Positions 24,281-32,865 are shown, numbered from the stretch's first letter. The stretch: 64,000 bases of DNA from Iamia sp963728655 (GCA_963728655.1 CAVSLD010000001.1:310001-374000), one strand, 5' to 3'. Made by a program: numbers and translations. Notes: generated by a model not told the origin, from the letters alone.

Positions 24281-25120
24281 TCAGGTCCGGTCCAGCACCA
24301 CCCGGCGCAGCGGGATCGCCAGACGCGGCCCGGCCCGGGCCGCGACCACGGCCACGGCCGCGGCCCGACGGTCGGCGTCGGTGCCCGGGAGGTAGAGCGA
24401 CCGCACCAGCAGGGTGGCGGCCTCGTCGTCGACGCTGAGCGAGAAGGCCCGGGCCTCGTCGCGGCGGACCTCGAGGCCGTGGGGCCGTACCCGCCCGGGC
24501 AGGCGACGACGAGAGAGGGCAGGGCCGTTGGGGTAGCGGATGGTGGCCCGGAGGGCGACCTGGAGCCGGGCGTAGGTCCAGACGTCCCGGGCCCCGAGGG
24601 GCCAGGCCGCGGGCAGGAGCAGCACGGCCCGACCGCCGGGGGCGAGGATCCGTCCGAGCTCGACCAGGGCGCCCTCCAGCGGGTCGACCACCTGGAGGCC
24701 CATGGCGCAGGCGACCGCCGCCACCGCCCCGTCGGGCACCGGCACGGCGGTGGCCGAGCCCCGCACCAGCGGTCCCCGCCGGGCGCGACGGGCCCGGTCC
24801 AGCTCACCGGTCGAGGTGTCCACGCCGATCCAGCCCGACCCCGGGCCCCGTCGCGGCATCGCCCCCCGACCGGCGCGGTCGTCCACGGGGTGCGGGTCGA
24901 CGCCCGCACCTGGGGCGCCCCGGGCGAGGGCCGCGGCGATCGGCCCGCTGCCGGCGGCCAGGTCGAGGACCGGTCCGGGTCGACCCTCGAGCGGCTCCAC
25001 GCACCAGGCGTAGGGGTCGATGCCGTCGTCGTCGGTGCGCCCGAGCAGGTCCTCGGTGATGCCGGGCCGGTCGTCGTGGAACCGGGCGACGTAGCCCTCC
25101 CAGCGGTCAGGCCCGCTCAC
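24281..25120 (-). CDS. Class I SAM-dependent methyltransferase
   Basis: A 279-residue methyltransferase. Motif I is VLDLAAGSGPIAAALA near residue 51, the acidic residue after strand 2 is in WIGVDTS, and the post-motif is ATAVPVPDGAVAAVACAMGL. Between motif I and strand 2 there is an unusual insertion of about 25 glycine-, proline- and arginine-rich residues. The target molecule is not evident. The stop of the glutaredoxin lies 25 nt before its start on the same strand, so the two are probably co-transcribed. Confidence 0.75.
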   Translation of the reverse strand: MSGPDRWEGYVARFHDDRPGITEDLLGRTDDDGIDPYAWCVEPLEGRPGPVLDLAAGSGPIAAALARGAPGAGVDPHPVDDRAGRGAMPRRGPGSGWIGVDTSTGELDRARRARRGPLVRGSATAVPVPDGAVAAVACAMGLQVVDPLEGALVELGRILAPGGRAVLLLPAAWPLGARDVWTYARLQVALRATIRYPNGPALSRRRLPGRVRPHGLEVRRDEARAFSLSVDDEAATLLVRSLYLPGTDADRRAAAVAVVAARAGPRLAIPLRRVVLDRT

Positions 25121-25145
25121 CGGCGGGCCCGGTCCGTCGCCGGCC

Positions 25146-25511
25146 TCAGCGGCCGCGCAGGCGGTCGAGCAGGCCGCCGCCCCCGGGGGGCGTGACCGGG
25201 ACCCCGGCCTCCTCGGCCAGGGCCGCCACCACCGCGGCCCGGGGGTTCACCAGGAGCTGGCCCCCGACGGCGACGGTGGGCACCGTCTCGTTGCCTCCGG
25301 CGGCGCCCCGCACCACCGCCGCGCCGTCGGGGTCCTCCCAGATGTCGACCTCGCGGGTCGGCACCCCGGCCCGGGCCAGCCCGTGGCGCAGACGCATGCA
25401 GAACCCGCAGCCGGGCCGCCAGTACACGACCACCTCCGGCTCGCTCGCGCCGTCGGGGCCGTCGGGGCCGGGAGGGGTGTCGCCGTCGGTCGGGTGGGGG
25501 TCGGAGGCCAT
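25146..25511 (-). CDS. Glutaredoxin/mycoredoxin-like protein
   Basis: A 121-residue thioredoxin-fold protein. VVVYWRPGCGFCMRLRHGL carries the CxxC active site (Cys35, Cys38), NETVPTVAVGG supplies the cis-proline loop, and LLVNPRAAVVAAL the last helix. The family reduces mixed disulfides, in actinobacteria often with mycothiol. I chose ATG 25511 since upstream is low-complexity arginine-rich shadow. It lies upstream of, and reads toward, the methyltransferase. Confidence 0.85.
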   Translation of the reverse strand: MASDPHPTDGDTPPGPDGPDGASEPEVVVYWRPGCGFCMRLRHGLARAGVPTREVDIWEDPDGAAVVRGAAGGNETVPTVAVGGQLLVNPRAAVVAALAEEAGVPVTPPGGGGLLDRLRGR

Positions 25512-25748
25512 CGCAGGGCACAACACCCCGGGCCCCCGCCGCCTTCCCCGCACCACCCGCAGGGACCTCCGACGACGGCGGGCCCCGGCGCTCCCCCGAC
25601 GAGACCCGACCCCCTCGTCGTGGTGGGGGATCCGGCCGTCCTGGCCCCTGCGAGGTCGACCACGCCGCTCCGCCCACCGAACCGGTACGGCCATCCGTCG
25701 CCCGGGCGCCGGCAGGGCCGACCGGTGCGCAGGGGACAGGGCGTGGCC
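25512..25748. other. Intergenic region, no gene seen
   Basis: This is the first half of a 488-bp gap between divergent genes. I see no conserved protein frame, RNA gene or clear palindrome here; it leads into the octamer array. Confidence 0.4.
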
Positions 25749-25916
25749 GGTCGTCGGGTCCGCGGGTCCGCGGGTCCGCGGGTCGTCGGGTCCCCGGGTG
25801 CCGGTCGCGGGGCGGGGTCCTCGGGTCCCCGGGTGCCCGGGTCGTCGGGTCCGCGGGTGGCCGGTCCTCGGGTCCGCGGGTCCCCGGGTCCGCGGGTCCG
25901 CGGGTCCTCGGGTAGG
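25749..25916. repeat. Octamer array, units of GGGTNNNC
   Basis: About 21 consecutive 8-nt units of the form GGGTCCGC, with variants GGGTCGTC, GGGTCCCC, GGGTGCCC, GGGTCCTC and GGGTGGCC, sit between two divergent genes. Because 8 is not a multiple of 3, all frames read the same low-complexity peptide. A few units are one base short or long. Confidence 0.85.
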
Positions 25917-25987
25917 CGGACCCTCCGGGCACCGCGTCGGACGGGGCGGGCCGGGGTCGGGTCGGGCAGCCCTCCCAGAGGTGGGCC

Positions 25988-25993
25988 TACGCT
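25988..25993 (+). promoter_or_regulatory. -10 box, predicted leaderless start (MDMPI gene)
   Basis: TACGCT lies 6 nt before GTG 26000, so the transcript would start at or beside the start codon. No Shine-Dalgarno sequence is present between. Confidence 0.4.
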
Positions 25994-25999
25994 CCCGGC

Positions 26000-26782
26000 G
26001 TGGAGCCCGCCGACCACGTGGCCGCCGTCGCCCGCGAGGGCGCGGCCTTGGCCGGGGCGGTGGGCCGGGCGCCGGCCCGGGCGACGGTGCCCACCTGCCC
26101 CGAGTGGCAGCCCCGCGACCTGGCCGTCCACGTCGTGCTGTTCTGCGACCTCTGGACCCACGTGCTCTGCGAGGGCACGGGCCGCCCCCGACCCGACGAC
26201 CAGGCCGCTCCCGACGGCCCCCCGGATGCGGTGGCGGCCTGGGTCGCCGACCGGGTCGCGCTCCTGCACGCGGAGCTGGAGGCCACCGACCCCGACGCGC
26301 CCGTCTGGACCTGGTCGCTCGACGCCGCCGACCACCGGGCTGCGTTCGTCGCCCGTCGCTCGGCCCACGAGCTGGCGGTGCACCGGGTCGACGCCGAGCT
26401 GGCCGGCGGACCGGCGTCAGCTGTCGAGGCCACCCTCGCGGCCGACGGCATCGACGAGGTGCTCTTCATCGTCGACCAGTGGCAGCGGGCCGGCGACCCC
26501 CGGGCCCGGGGCGTCGACGGCGAGCGGCTGGCCCTGCGGGCCACCGACACCGACGACCGCTGGCTCGTCACCCTCGCCCCCGAGGGCGTCACCTCGGCCC
26601 GCACCGAGGGCCCCGCCGACCTGACCCTCACGGCGTCGGCCAGCGACCTGGCCATGGTCGTCAACAGCCGTCCGCCCCTCGGGCCCGTGACCCGGGACGG
26701 CGACGAGGCCGTGCTGGCGGCCTGGCAGCGCACCTTCACCTTCGGCTCCGACCTGCTCGACCCCCACCGCGACCGCACCTGA
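26000..26782 (+). CDS. Maleylpyruvate isomerase family mycothiol-dependent protein
   Basis: A 260-residue protein. TCPEWQPRDLAVHVVLFCDLW near residues 32-52 is the N-terminal metal-binding helix of the MDMPI family, and ARRSAHELAVHRVDAEL near 116 provides the other histidines. The C-terminal part (about 165-255) is the usual second domain. Members use mycothiol as a cofactor for isomerisation or detoxification. The true substrate is unknown. Palindromic repeats begin 9 nt after its stop. Confidence 0.85.
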   Translation: MEPADHVAAVAREGAALAGAVGRAPARATVPTCPEWQPRDLAVHVVLFCDLWTHVLCEGTGRPRPDDQAAPDGPPDAVAAWVADRVALLHAELEATDPDAPVWTWSLDAADHRAAFVARRSAHELAVHRVDAELAGGPASAVEATLAADGIDEVLFIVDQWQRAGDPRARGVDGERLALRATDTDDRWLVTLAPEGVTSARTEGPADLTLTASASDLAMVVNSRPPLGPVTRDGDEAVLAAWQRTFTFGSDLLDPHRDRT

Positions 26783-26790
26783 CCGCACCT

Positions 26791-26926
26791 GACCGCTTCG
26801 CTCCTCATCTCGAACTGGTCAGGACCCCCGGTGCCCTGGCACCGCCAGGGCTGACCGCTTCGCTCCTCATCTCGAACTGGTCAGGATCCCCGGTGCCCTG
26901 GCACCGAAAGGGCTGACCGCTTCGCC
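26791..26926. repeat. Palindromic repeat, 62-bp period (locus 2)
   Basis: Two units (26791-26852 and 26853-26914) and a partial third start (26915-26926) repeat with an exact 62-bp period. Each contains GAACTGGTCAGG ... GGTGCCCTGGCACC ... GGGCTGACC, the same palindrome type as at 3461 and 45745 in the opposite sense. It lies directly after the MDMPI stop. Confidence 0.85.
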
Positions 26927-26977
26927 CACACGCTCGGTCCGGGTCCGGCGACCGAGCGGCGCGGGACGACCCGGACC

Positions 26978-26983
26978 TATGAT
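26978..26983 (+). promoter_or_regulatory. -10 box TATGAT, predicted leaderless start
   Basis: TATGAT, a near-consensus -10, lies 7 nt before GTG 26991. This argues that the gene starts at 26991 and that the ATG inside TATGAT (26979) is promoter rather than start codon. Confidence 0.5.
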
Positions 26984-26990
26984 CAGACAC

Positions 26991-28241
26991 GTGTCCAGTT
27001 CTGCCACCGCCCTGCCCGACCTGCGCCGCGAGCAGCTGGCCACGCTCGTGCCCGAGCTGCTGCTGGCCGGGCACCTCATCGACCGGGCCGGCATGCCCCA
27101 CGCCATCGCCGCCTTCGGGCGCGACGGCATGCGCGACGTGGCCATCGAGGAGTGGATGGGCGCCAGCCCCGTCTACACGGCCCGGATGCAGGCGGCGCTC
27201 GGGTTCGCGGGCGGCGGGGTCGAGACCATCTTCAAGGGCATGCAGCTCGACGTCGGGGCGCCGCCCCAGTTCATGGACTTCCGCTACCGGCTGCACGACC
27301 GCGACCACGGCGAGTTCTGGCTCGACCACTGCGGCGCGCTGATGGACGTCGAGCCCATGGGCGACGACTACGTGGTGGCCATGTGCCATGACATCGAGGA
27401 CCCCACCTTCGACGCCACCGCGGTGGCCACCGACCCCCGGGCCCAGGTCCGCCCCGTCCACCGCCCGCCTCGGACCCCGGCCGACCGTCACCCGCACTGC
27501 GCGTGGACGGTCACCATCGCCCCCGAGCACGAGGCCCTGGAGCTCCCCGCCATCACCGGACGGGTCGCCACCACCCGCGCCGCCGCCGTGGAGCTCACCG
27601 CCATCGACCCCGACGAGGACGGGGTGGGCGACTACTCCGGACCGCTGCTCTCGGACCTGCGCTTCTCCGACATGTCGCACTCGGCCCTGGTCCGCGTGGC
27701 CGAGGAGGTGTGCCTCCAGGGCCACCTCCTGGTCCTGTCCTACCTGATGGCCCTCGAGGCCCGGCTCGACGACCCCGAGGAGGTCCGGGCCATCGGCCGC
27801 AAGCAGCTGGCGGGGGTCGCCGGGCTCACCTCCGAGCGCCTGCGGGCCGCCCTCGACCTCCCCTCCGGCCTCGACGGCGCCGCCGCCGTCCTGGCCCTGC
27901 ACCCGGCCCTGCTGCCCGCCGCCTACGTGGACGCCACGGTGGACGACGACGAGCGCGTGCTGCTCCGCCTGGGCCGGACCGACGCCGCCCACGTCGACGG
28001 GGCCTGGCCCGCACTGCTCGACGCCGAGCACCTGGCGCCCCTCGACGCCCTCCTGCGGGGCGTCGACCCCCACCTCCGGGCCACGGTGGTCGACGACGGG
28101 CCCGACGCCCTGACCCTCGAGGTGGTGGCCGACGACGACCCCGCCCCGGAGGCCGACGAGGTGGCCCTCACCCGGTTCTCCACCGGGGCCGACTTCGCCT
28201 TCGCCGACCGCGGCACCCCGGTCGCCCTGCGCCCCGGCTGA
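26991..28241 (+). CDS. Conserved actinobacterial protein of unknown function
   Basis: A 416-residue soluble protein. I do not recognise an enzyme family with confidence. The most conserved-looking stretch is EFWLDHCGALMDVEPM, then VVAMCHDIEDPTFD and RHPHCAWTVTI, giving several His and Cys residues that could bind a metal. The C-terminal third is alternating alpha/beta without membrane segments. GTG 26991 is favoured over ATG 26979 because the latter lies in a good -10 box. No operon partner is close. Confidence 0.55.
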   Translation: MSSSATALPDLRREQLATLVPELLLAGHLIDRAGMPHAIAAFGRDGMRDVAIEEWMGASPVYTARMQAALGFAGGGVETIFKGMQLDVGAPPQFMDFRYRLHDRDHGEFWLDHCGALMDVEPMGDDYVVAMCHDIEDPTFDATAVATDPRAQVRPVHRPPRTPADRHPHCAWTVTIAPEHEALELPAITGRVATTRAAAVELTAIDPDEDGVGDYSGPLLSDLRFSDMSHSALVRVAEEVCLQGHLLVLSYLMALEARLDDPEEVRAIGRKQLAGVAGLTSERLRAALDLPSGLDGAAAVLALHPALLPAAYVDATVDDDERVLLRLGRTDAAHVDGAWPALLDAEHLAPLDALLRGVDPHLRATVVDDGPDALTLEVVADDDPAPEADEVALTRFSTGADFAFADRGTPVALRPG

Positions 28242-28264
28242 CCCGCGCACGCGCGAGGACGTGC

Positions 28265-28430
28265 GACAGAGTGTGCCAGGAGCCTCAGCGGATAGGGCCG
28301 GCTTGGCTGCGAGTCGTCCTCGCTCCGCTCGGACAGCCATGCCGTGCTTGCTCGGTCGGGCTCGCTCGTCAGCCATGTTGCCCACTCACGCCGGTGGACC
28401 AATCCGCTCGCCCTCCAGGCACACTCTGTC
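28265..28430. repeat. 140-nt dispersed element, copy 3, inside a palindrome
   Basis: Outer arms GACAGAGTGTGCC (28265-28277) and GGCACACTCTGTC (28418-28430) are perfect reverse complements. The 140 nt between them are the element of 8907-9046 in reverse orientation. The arms are the palindrome seen uninterrupted at 11159 and 63377. It lies between the 3' ends of two convergent genes. Confidence 0.85.
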
Positions 28431-28449
28431 CTCCCCGGCGGTCAGAGGG

Positions 28450-29931
28450 TCAGGCGGGCAGCTCGTCGGGGAGCTCGGCGGCCGACAGCCAGTCGGCGAA
28501 GAAGCCGTCCAGGTCGCGCCCCGCGACCTCCGAGGCCAGGGCGGTGAAGTCCTCGGTGGTGGCGCTGGTGCCGGCGAAGTCGGCCTGCCACCGCCGCAGG
28601 AGGGTGAAGAAGGCATCGTCGCCGATCTCCAGGCGCAGGGCCTCCACCACCGCGGCGCCGCCCTCGTAGACGTTGAAGCCGAAGAGCGTCTCGACGGTGG
28701 GGTCGTCGGTCGGGGGACCGCCGTCCTCCCGCCGTTGCGCGAGGGCGTCGGTGGCCTGCTCCCGGGCGGTGGGGCCGCCCTGGTCCTCGGCCCACAGCCA
28801 CTCGGCGTAGGTGGCGAAGCTCTCGGCCAGCCACACGTCGGACCAGCGCGCCGGGGTCACCGAGTCGCCGAACCACTGGTGGCCCAGCTCGTGGACCCCC
28901 ACGTCGGGGCTGGCCGCGTCGGCCGAGAAGAGCGAGCGGGTCTGCTGCTCGATGGCCAGGCCCAGGTCCTGGTCGACCACCGCCACCCCGTACGCGGGGA
29001 AGGGGTAGGGGCCGAACACCGACTCGAGGAAGGCCAGCTGGGCGTCGACGGAGTCGACGAGGGCCTCGTGGGCGTCGACCTCGTCGGTGAGGAGGGCGTC
29101 GATGCGGCGCACGTCGCCGTCGGTCGGGCGCTCCAGCACCTCCCAGTCACCCACCAGCACCTGGGCCAGGTAGGTGGCCATGGGCTGGTCGACCTCCCAC
29201 ACCCAGGGGCCGTCGTCGCCCTCGTCGGGGCGCTCGGTGGGCACGCCGTTGGCGATGGCGACGGCGCCCTCGGGCGGGGTGAGGGAGAACCGCCAGGTGG
29301 CCTTGTCCGACGGGTGGTCGAGCGACGGCAGCCAGTCGCGGGTCGCCTCCGGTTCGTTGACCGTGTAGCTGTAGGACCCGTCCTCGGCGATGATCCAGCC
29401 CGGCCCCAGCCGGTCGGCCTCGGGGTGGATCTCGGGGTCGTCGGCGTAGGTGACGGCCAGGTCGAACGTCGTGCCCGCCACGAGGGGGGCGTCGGGTCGG
29501 ACCAGGAGCTCGGGCTCCTCCTGGGTGAAGGCCACGTCCTCGCCGTCGAGCGTGACGGCCTCGACGACCAGCGAGCGGGCGTCGATCGGCACCTGGACCA
29601 GGTCCTCGGTGGCCTCGATGGTCAGCGTCACCGTGCCCGACGCCGCCAGCTCCTCGTCGATGGTGAGGTCGACGTCGTAGTGCTGCACGTCGATGCCGGG
29701 CGCCCCCAGGTCCGGGTAGAGCGGGTCGTCCAGCCCGGTGGGCAGGACGTCGGCGCCGCCGGGACCGGTCGGGGCGGTGGTCGACGTCGCCGCGTCCGTC
29801 GGCGCCGTCGTCGTGGTCGGCGAGGCCGGCTCGTCGTCGTCTCCGCACCCGACGCCGACCAGGACGAGGGCCACGACGACGGCCGCCGCGGCGCGCAGGC
29901 GACGCGGATGGGAGCTGGTGCGACCGGTCAC
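28450..29931 (-). CDS. M1 family metallopeptidase, lipoprotein
   Basis: A 493-residue aminopeptidase N-like zinc peptidase. A signal peptide ends in the lipobox LVGVGC, followed by a Ser/Thr/Pro-rich linker, so it should be lipid-anchored outside the membrane. The zinc site is HELGH (His347, Glu348, His351) with Glu370 in WLAESF at the standard 18-residue spacing. GLAIEQQT takes the place of the GAMEN motif, and NVYEGGAAVV supplies the transition-state tyrosine. Its GTG start overlaps the stop of the upstream gene by GTGA, so translation is probably coupled. Confidence 0.9.
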   Translation of the reverse strand: MTGRTSSHPRRLRAAAAVVVALVLVGVGCGDDDEPASPTTTTAPTDAATSTTAPTGPGGADVLPTGLDDPLYPDLGAPGIDVQHYDVDLTIDEELAASGTVTLTIEATEDLVQVPIDARSLVVEAVTLDGEDVAFTQEEPELLVRPDAPLVAGTTFDLAVTYADDPEIHPEADRLGPGWIIAEDGSYSYTVNEPEATRDWLPSLDHPSDKATWRFSLTPPEGAVAIANGVPTERPDEGDDGPWVWEVDQPMATYLAQVLVGDWEVLERPTDGDVRRIDALLTDEVDAHEALVDSVDAQLAFLESVFGPYPFPAYGVAVVDQDLGLAIEQQTRSLFSADAASPDVGVHELGHQWFGDSVTPARWSDVWLAESFATYAEWLWAEDQGGPTAREQATDALAQRREDGGPPTDDPTVETLFGFNVYEGGAAVVEALRLEIGDDAFFTLLRRWQADFAGTSATTEDFTALASEVAGRDLDGFFADWLSAAELPDELPA

Positions 29932-30584
29932 GGGCGGGGCCTCGGGGTGGAGCGGCCGCCGAGCCAGAGGCCGACGGCGGAGAGGACGTGCCAGGCGGCG
30001 TGGGCCTGGACGGGGGAGTCGGGGCGACACAGCGGGCCGCCGCTGCGGCCCAGGACGTGCGCGGCCGCGCCCAGGAGCCAGGTGGCGCCGAGGGCGGAGT
30101 GGGCCCGGGGCGCCGACGGCGGCGCGGCGTCGGCCTCCTGGACCCGCCGGGCGACGGCCGCACCCACCGCCATCGCCCCGGTGACGGCCTGGGCGGCGGC
30201 GGAGGTCCGCGGCGTGCAGGCCAGGGTGGCGGCGACGGGCACGGCGGCGAGGGCGACGGGGCCGGGCGGCGGGCGGTCGGCCACCGCGGCCAGGTCGCGC
30301 TGGGCCAGGAGGCCGGACGCGGCGACCAGCGAGGCGTCGTGGGCCCAGCGGCTCGCCCGGCCCCCGGGACCGTGGTAGAGCACGCTGCCCACGCCGGCGG
30401 CGGCGACGGCACCGGCCAGGGCCACCGTGGCGGTGCGCTCGGCGGGCGGCAGGGCCCGCGCATCCCGGGCCAGCAGGGCGCCGGTGACCACGTAGGCCAG
30501 GCTCGAGATCGTGTTCACCGGCTGGCTCACCCAGCCGTCGCGGCAGGTCTCGCAGTCCGAGGTGGCCAGCAGGCGGGCGCTCAC
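29928..30584 (-). CDS. CREST-superfamily-like membrane protein
   Basis: A 218-residue multi-spanning protein. The pattern CRDGWVSQPVNTISSLAYVV, then GVGSVLYHGPG, WAHDASLV and a last HAAWHVLSAVGLWL resembles the ceramidase/haemolysin III (CREST) superfamily, which uses conserved Ser, Asp and His residues for zinc-dependent amide hydrolysis. Assignment is by motif order only. GTG 30584 is chosen because an earlier start would overlap the PlsC gene. It overlaps the M1 peptidase gene by 4 nt. Confidence 0.6.
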   Translation of the reverse strand: MSARLLATSDCETCRDGWVSQPVNTISSLAYVVTGALLARDARALPPAERTATVALAGAVAAAGVGSVLYHGPGGRASRWAHDASLVAASGLLAQRDLAAVADRPPPGPVALAAVPVAATLACTPRTSAAAQAVTGAMAVGAAVARRVQEADAAPPSAPRAHSALGATWLLGAAAHVLGRSGGPLCRPDSPVQAHAAWHVLSAVGLWLGGRSTPRPRP

Positions 30585-30642
30585 CTCGCCGCCGTCCCCG
30601 CCGGGTGGGACGGCGCCGGGCGCGGCGCCGCCGACCGTCGGC

Positions 30643-32133
30643 TCACGACGGCTCCGGCGTGGGCGCGACCGCGGCCTCGGCGGTGGGTGCGACGAGCGGC
30701 TGCGGGGCACCGGCCGGTCGCCGGGTCCCCGCCGCCGCCGCCGAGGTGACCGCCACCAGCTCGGCCCGACGCGCCCGCACCGCGGGCAGCTGGCCCCGCC
30801 GATCGATGGTGGTGCGCCAGACCAGCAGGCCCTTGAGCAGGGCCCGGATGCGGTCGACCAGGACGAGGGTGGCCGCGCCGAAGAGGGGGGCGGCGAGGAA
30901 CACGATGATGCCGGCGGTGACGCCCTCGCGGTCGGAGAAGGCGGCGTGCATGAGCGGCTCGGCCGGGAACGTCACGCCGCGGGTGGCCCCGGCCAGCCAG
31001 CCGTCGCCGCCGTCCCAGACGGCGATCCCGAGCCAGGTGAGCGGGAAGGCGATCATGGCCACCAGGAAGCGGATCGTCCCCTTCGAGACCGGCGCCCGCG
31101 GCACCAGGCCGGCCACCAGCACGAGCGTGGCCGGCAGCAGGTTGACCAGCAGTCCAGCGGCTGCGAACGGGGCGAGGAGCACGACGAGGAGGGCCAGGCC
31201 GACCAGGCGGCGGGTCAGGTGGCGGAGACCGGTGTCGCCCACCAGCTCCTCGTCGGTGAGCCGGACGTGGTCGAGCAGCACCTGGTAGCGGGCCGCGGTG
31301 GTGACGACCTCGTCGATCTCCTCCGGTCCCGCGGCCACCAGGCGTCGGGACAGGTCGAGGGTGGCGGCCACCGGCACCGGGCGGGCGTCGGTGCGCAGCG
31401 TGGTCTCCGCCGCGGCCTGGAGCCCGAGGGCGTCGTCGAGCGAGTCGAACGGGGGGGTCACGCCCCGCAGGGCGTCGGTGAGGCGCTGGGTGAGGGCCCG
31501 CACCTCGGCGTGGTCGTCGCCCGCGGGGGCGTCCACGTCGGCGTGGAGGCGGAGCGGCGGGCCGAACGACACCAGGGCCCGGCCCCGCACGGCCACCTTG
31601 TCCTCGTAGGTGATGCCGACCGGGATGATGGTGACGTCGGGCAGCCCGGAGGCCAGGGCCTGGAGGGCGATGCGGGCCACGCCGGTGTGCAGCTCGCGGA
31701 TGGCGGGGTCGTCGTGGGTGGTGCCCTCGGGGAAGATCGCCACCAGGTGGTCGCCGGCGAGGGCGTCGACGGCGGCGGAGAAGGTGGCGCTGTTGTCGAC
31801 CTTCCCGTCGCCGGCGTCGACCCGGCGGTACACCGGGATGAGCCGGGCGAAGGAGAGGAGGGGGCGGGCCACCTTGACGTCCCACAGGGTGGCCTTGGCC
31901 AGGAAGCGAGGGAGGACGCCGAGGCGGGCCGTCATCACCACCGGGTCGACGAACCCGTTGAGGTGGCTGGCGGCCAGGATCACCCGACCCGAGCGGGGGA
32001 GCGGCCCCTCGACCTCGATCGAGCGGTAGAAGCAGCGGACCAGGAACCGGGCGAGGCCGGCCAGGACGCGGTCGCGCAGGGCGGGCCGGTGGGCCCTCCG
32101 GGGCGGCGTGGTGCTGGAGTCGGCCGCGCCCAT
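30643..32133 (-). CDS. Lysophospholipid acyltransferase family protein (PlsC domain)
   Basis: A 496-residue membrane protein. The acyltransferase domain (about 20-240) has the HX4D motif in ASHLNGFVDP, PVYRRVDAG, and FPEGTTHDDP. The C-terminal half adds hydrophobic segments (for example LALLVVLLAPFAAAGLLV) and a proline/alanine tail. Members acylate lysophosphatidate or other polar lipids at the membrane. The exact acceptor is unknown. It lies upstream of the CREST-like gene on the same strand, so the three may form an operon. Confidence 0.85.
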   Translation of the reverse strand: MGAADSSTTPPRRAHRPALRDRVLAGLARFLVRCFYRSIEVEGPLPRSGRVILAASHLNGFVDPVVMTARLGVLPRFLAKATLWDVKVARPLLSFARLIPVYRRVDAGDGKVDNSATFSAAVDALAGDHLVAIFPEGTTHDDPAIRELHTGVARIALQALASGLPDVTIIPVGITYEDKVAVRGRALVSFGPPLRLHADVDAPAGDDHAEVRALTQRLTDALRGVTPPFDSLDDALGLQAAAETTLRTDARPVPVAATLDLSRRLVAAGPEEIDEVVTTAARYQVLLDHVRLTDEELVGDTGLRHLTRRLVGLALLVVLLAPFAAAGLLVNLLPATLVLVAGLVPRAPVSKGTIRFLVAMIAFPLTWLGIAVWDGGDGWLAGATRGVTFPAEPLMHAAFSDREGVTAGIIVFLAAPLFGAATLVLVDRIRALLKGLLVWRTTIDRRGQLPAVRARRAELVAVTSAAAAGTRRPAGAPQPLVAPTAEAAVAPTPEPS

Positions 32134-32297
32134 GGCCGGAGCGTAGGCGGGGGTCCCCGACGACGGGTGCCGGCGGGGACCGGCCGGGTCCGGCGGTGCC
32201 CCGGATGCGCGGTCGAGCGCGGGTGGCCGCCGTCCCGTGCCGCCGACGCCGTCGAAGTCGTGCGGCCGTCGCTCGGCCCGCAGGTGACCATGGAGCC

Positions 32298-32786
32298 ATG
32301 CAGCTCCGCCGCCTGGGCCCGGCCGATCGCGACCTCCTGCGCACCGTGCGCCTCCGCGCCCTGGCCGATGCGCCCTCGGCGTTCGGCTCGACCCTCGCAC
32401 GGGAGGCCGCCTACACCGACGCCGACTGGGATGGCCGCCTGGCGACCCCGGGCGCGGCCACCTTCGTCGCCGTGGACGACGACGGGACCCCGGTGGGGAT
32501 CGTCACCGGTGTCCCTGATCCCGCCGCACCCGGCCGGGCCGACCTCTTCGGCCTCTGGGTCGACCCGGTCGCCCGCCGGTCGGGCGTGGGCGATGGCCTG
32601 CTGGGGCACCTGCTGGCCTGGGCCGGGGATCGGGGCCTGGACCGGGTGCGCCTCTGCGTCACCGAGGGCAACGACGCGGCGGAGCGGCTCTACGCGCGCC
32701 ACGGCTTCACCCGCACCGGCTGCGCCGAGGTGCGCGGTCGCGACGGCCGCCTGGAGATCGGCATGGAGCGCCACCTCCCCGGCTGA
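32298..32786 (+). CDS. GNAT family N-acetyltransferase
   Basis: A 162-residue acetyltransferase. The acetyl-CoA loop is RRSGVGDGLLGHLLAWAGDRG near residues 94-114, preceded by the beta strand LFGLWVDPVA, and the C-terminal motif is NDAAERLYARHGFTRTG. The family moves acetyl from acetyl-CoA to an amine. The acceptor is unknown. ATG 32298 starts the conserved MQLRRLGPADRDLLR. Confidence 0.85.
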   Translation: MQLRRLGPADRDLLRTVRLRALADAPSAFGSTLAREAAYTDADWDGRLATPGAATFVAVDDDGTPVGIVTGVPDPAAPGRADLFGLWVDPVARRSGVGDGLLGHLLAWAGDRGLDRVRLCVTEGNDAAERLYARHGFTRTGCAEVRGRDGRLEIGMERHLPG

Positions 32787-32865
32787 TCCACCCCGACGTC
32801 ACGGGTCCTGGGACAGGATCCGGTCGCAGGGACGGCGCCGAGGGACCTCAGGACCGGCGGGCGGG

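Noticed and set aside
25749..25916. Octamer array as a CRISPR
   Set aside because: The units are only 8 bp and contiguous with no unique spacers, and no cas gene is near.
26979..26981. ATG 26979 as a start codon
   Set aside because: It lies within TATGAT, a good -10 box at the right distance for leaderless initiation at GTG 26991.
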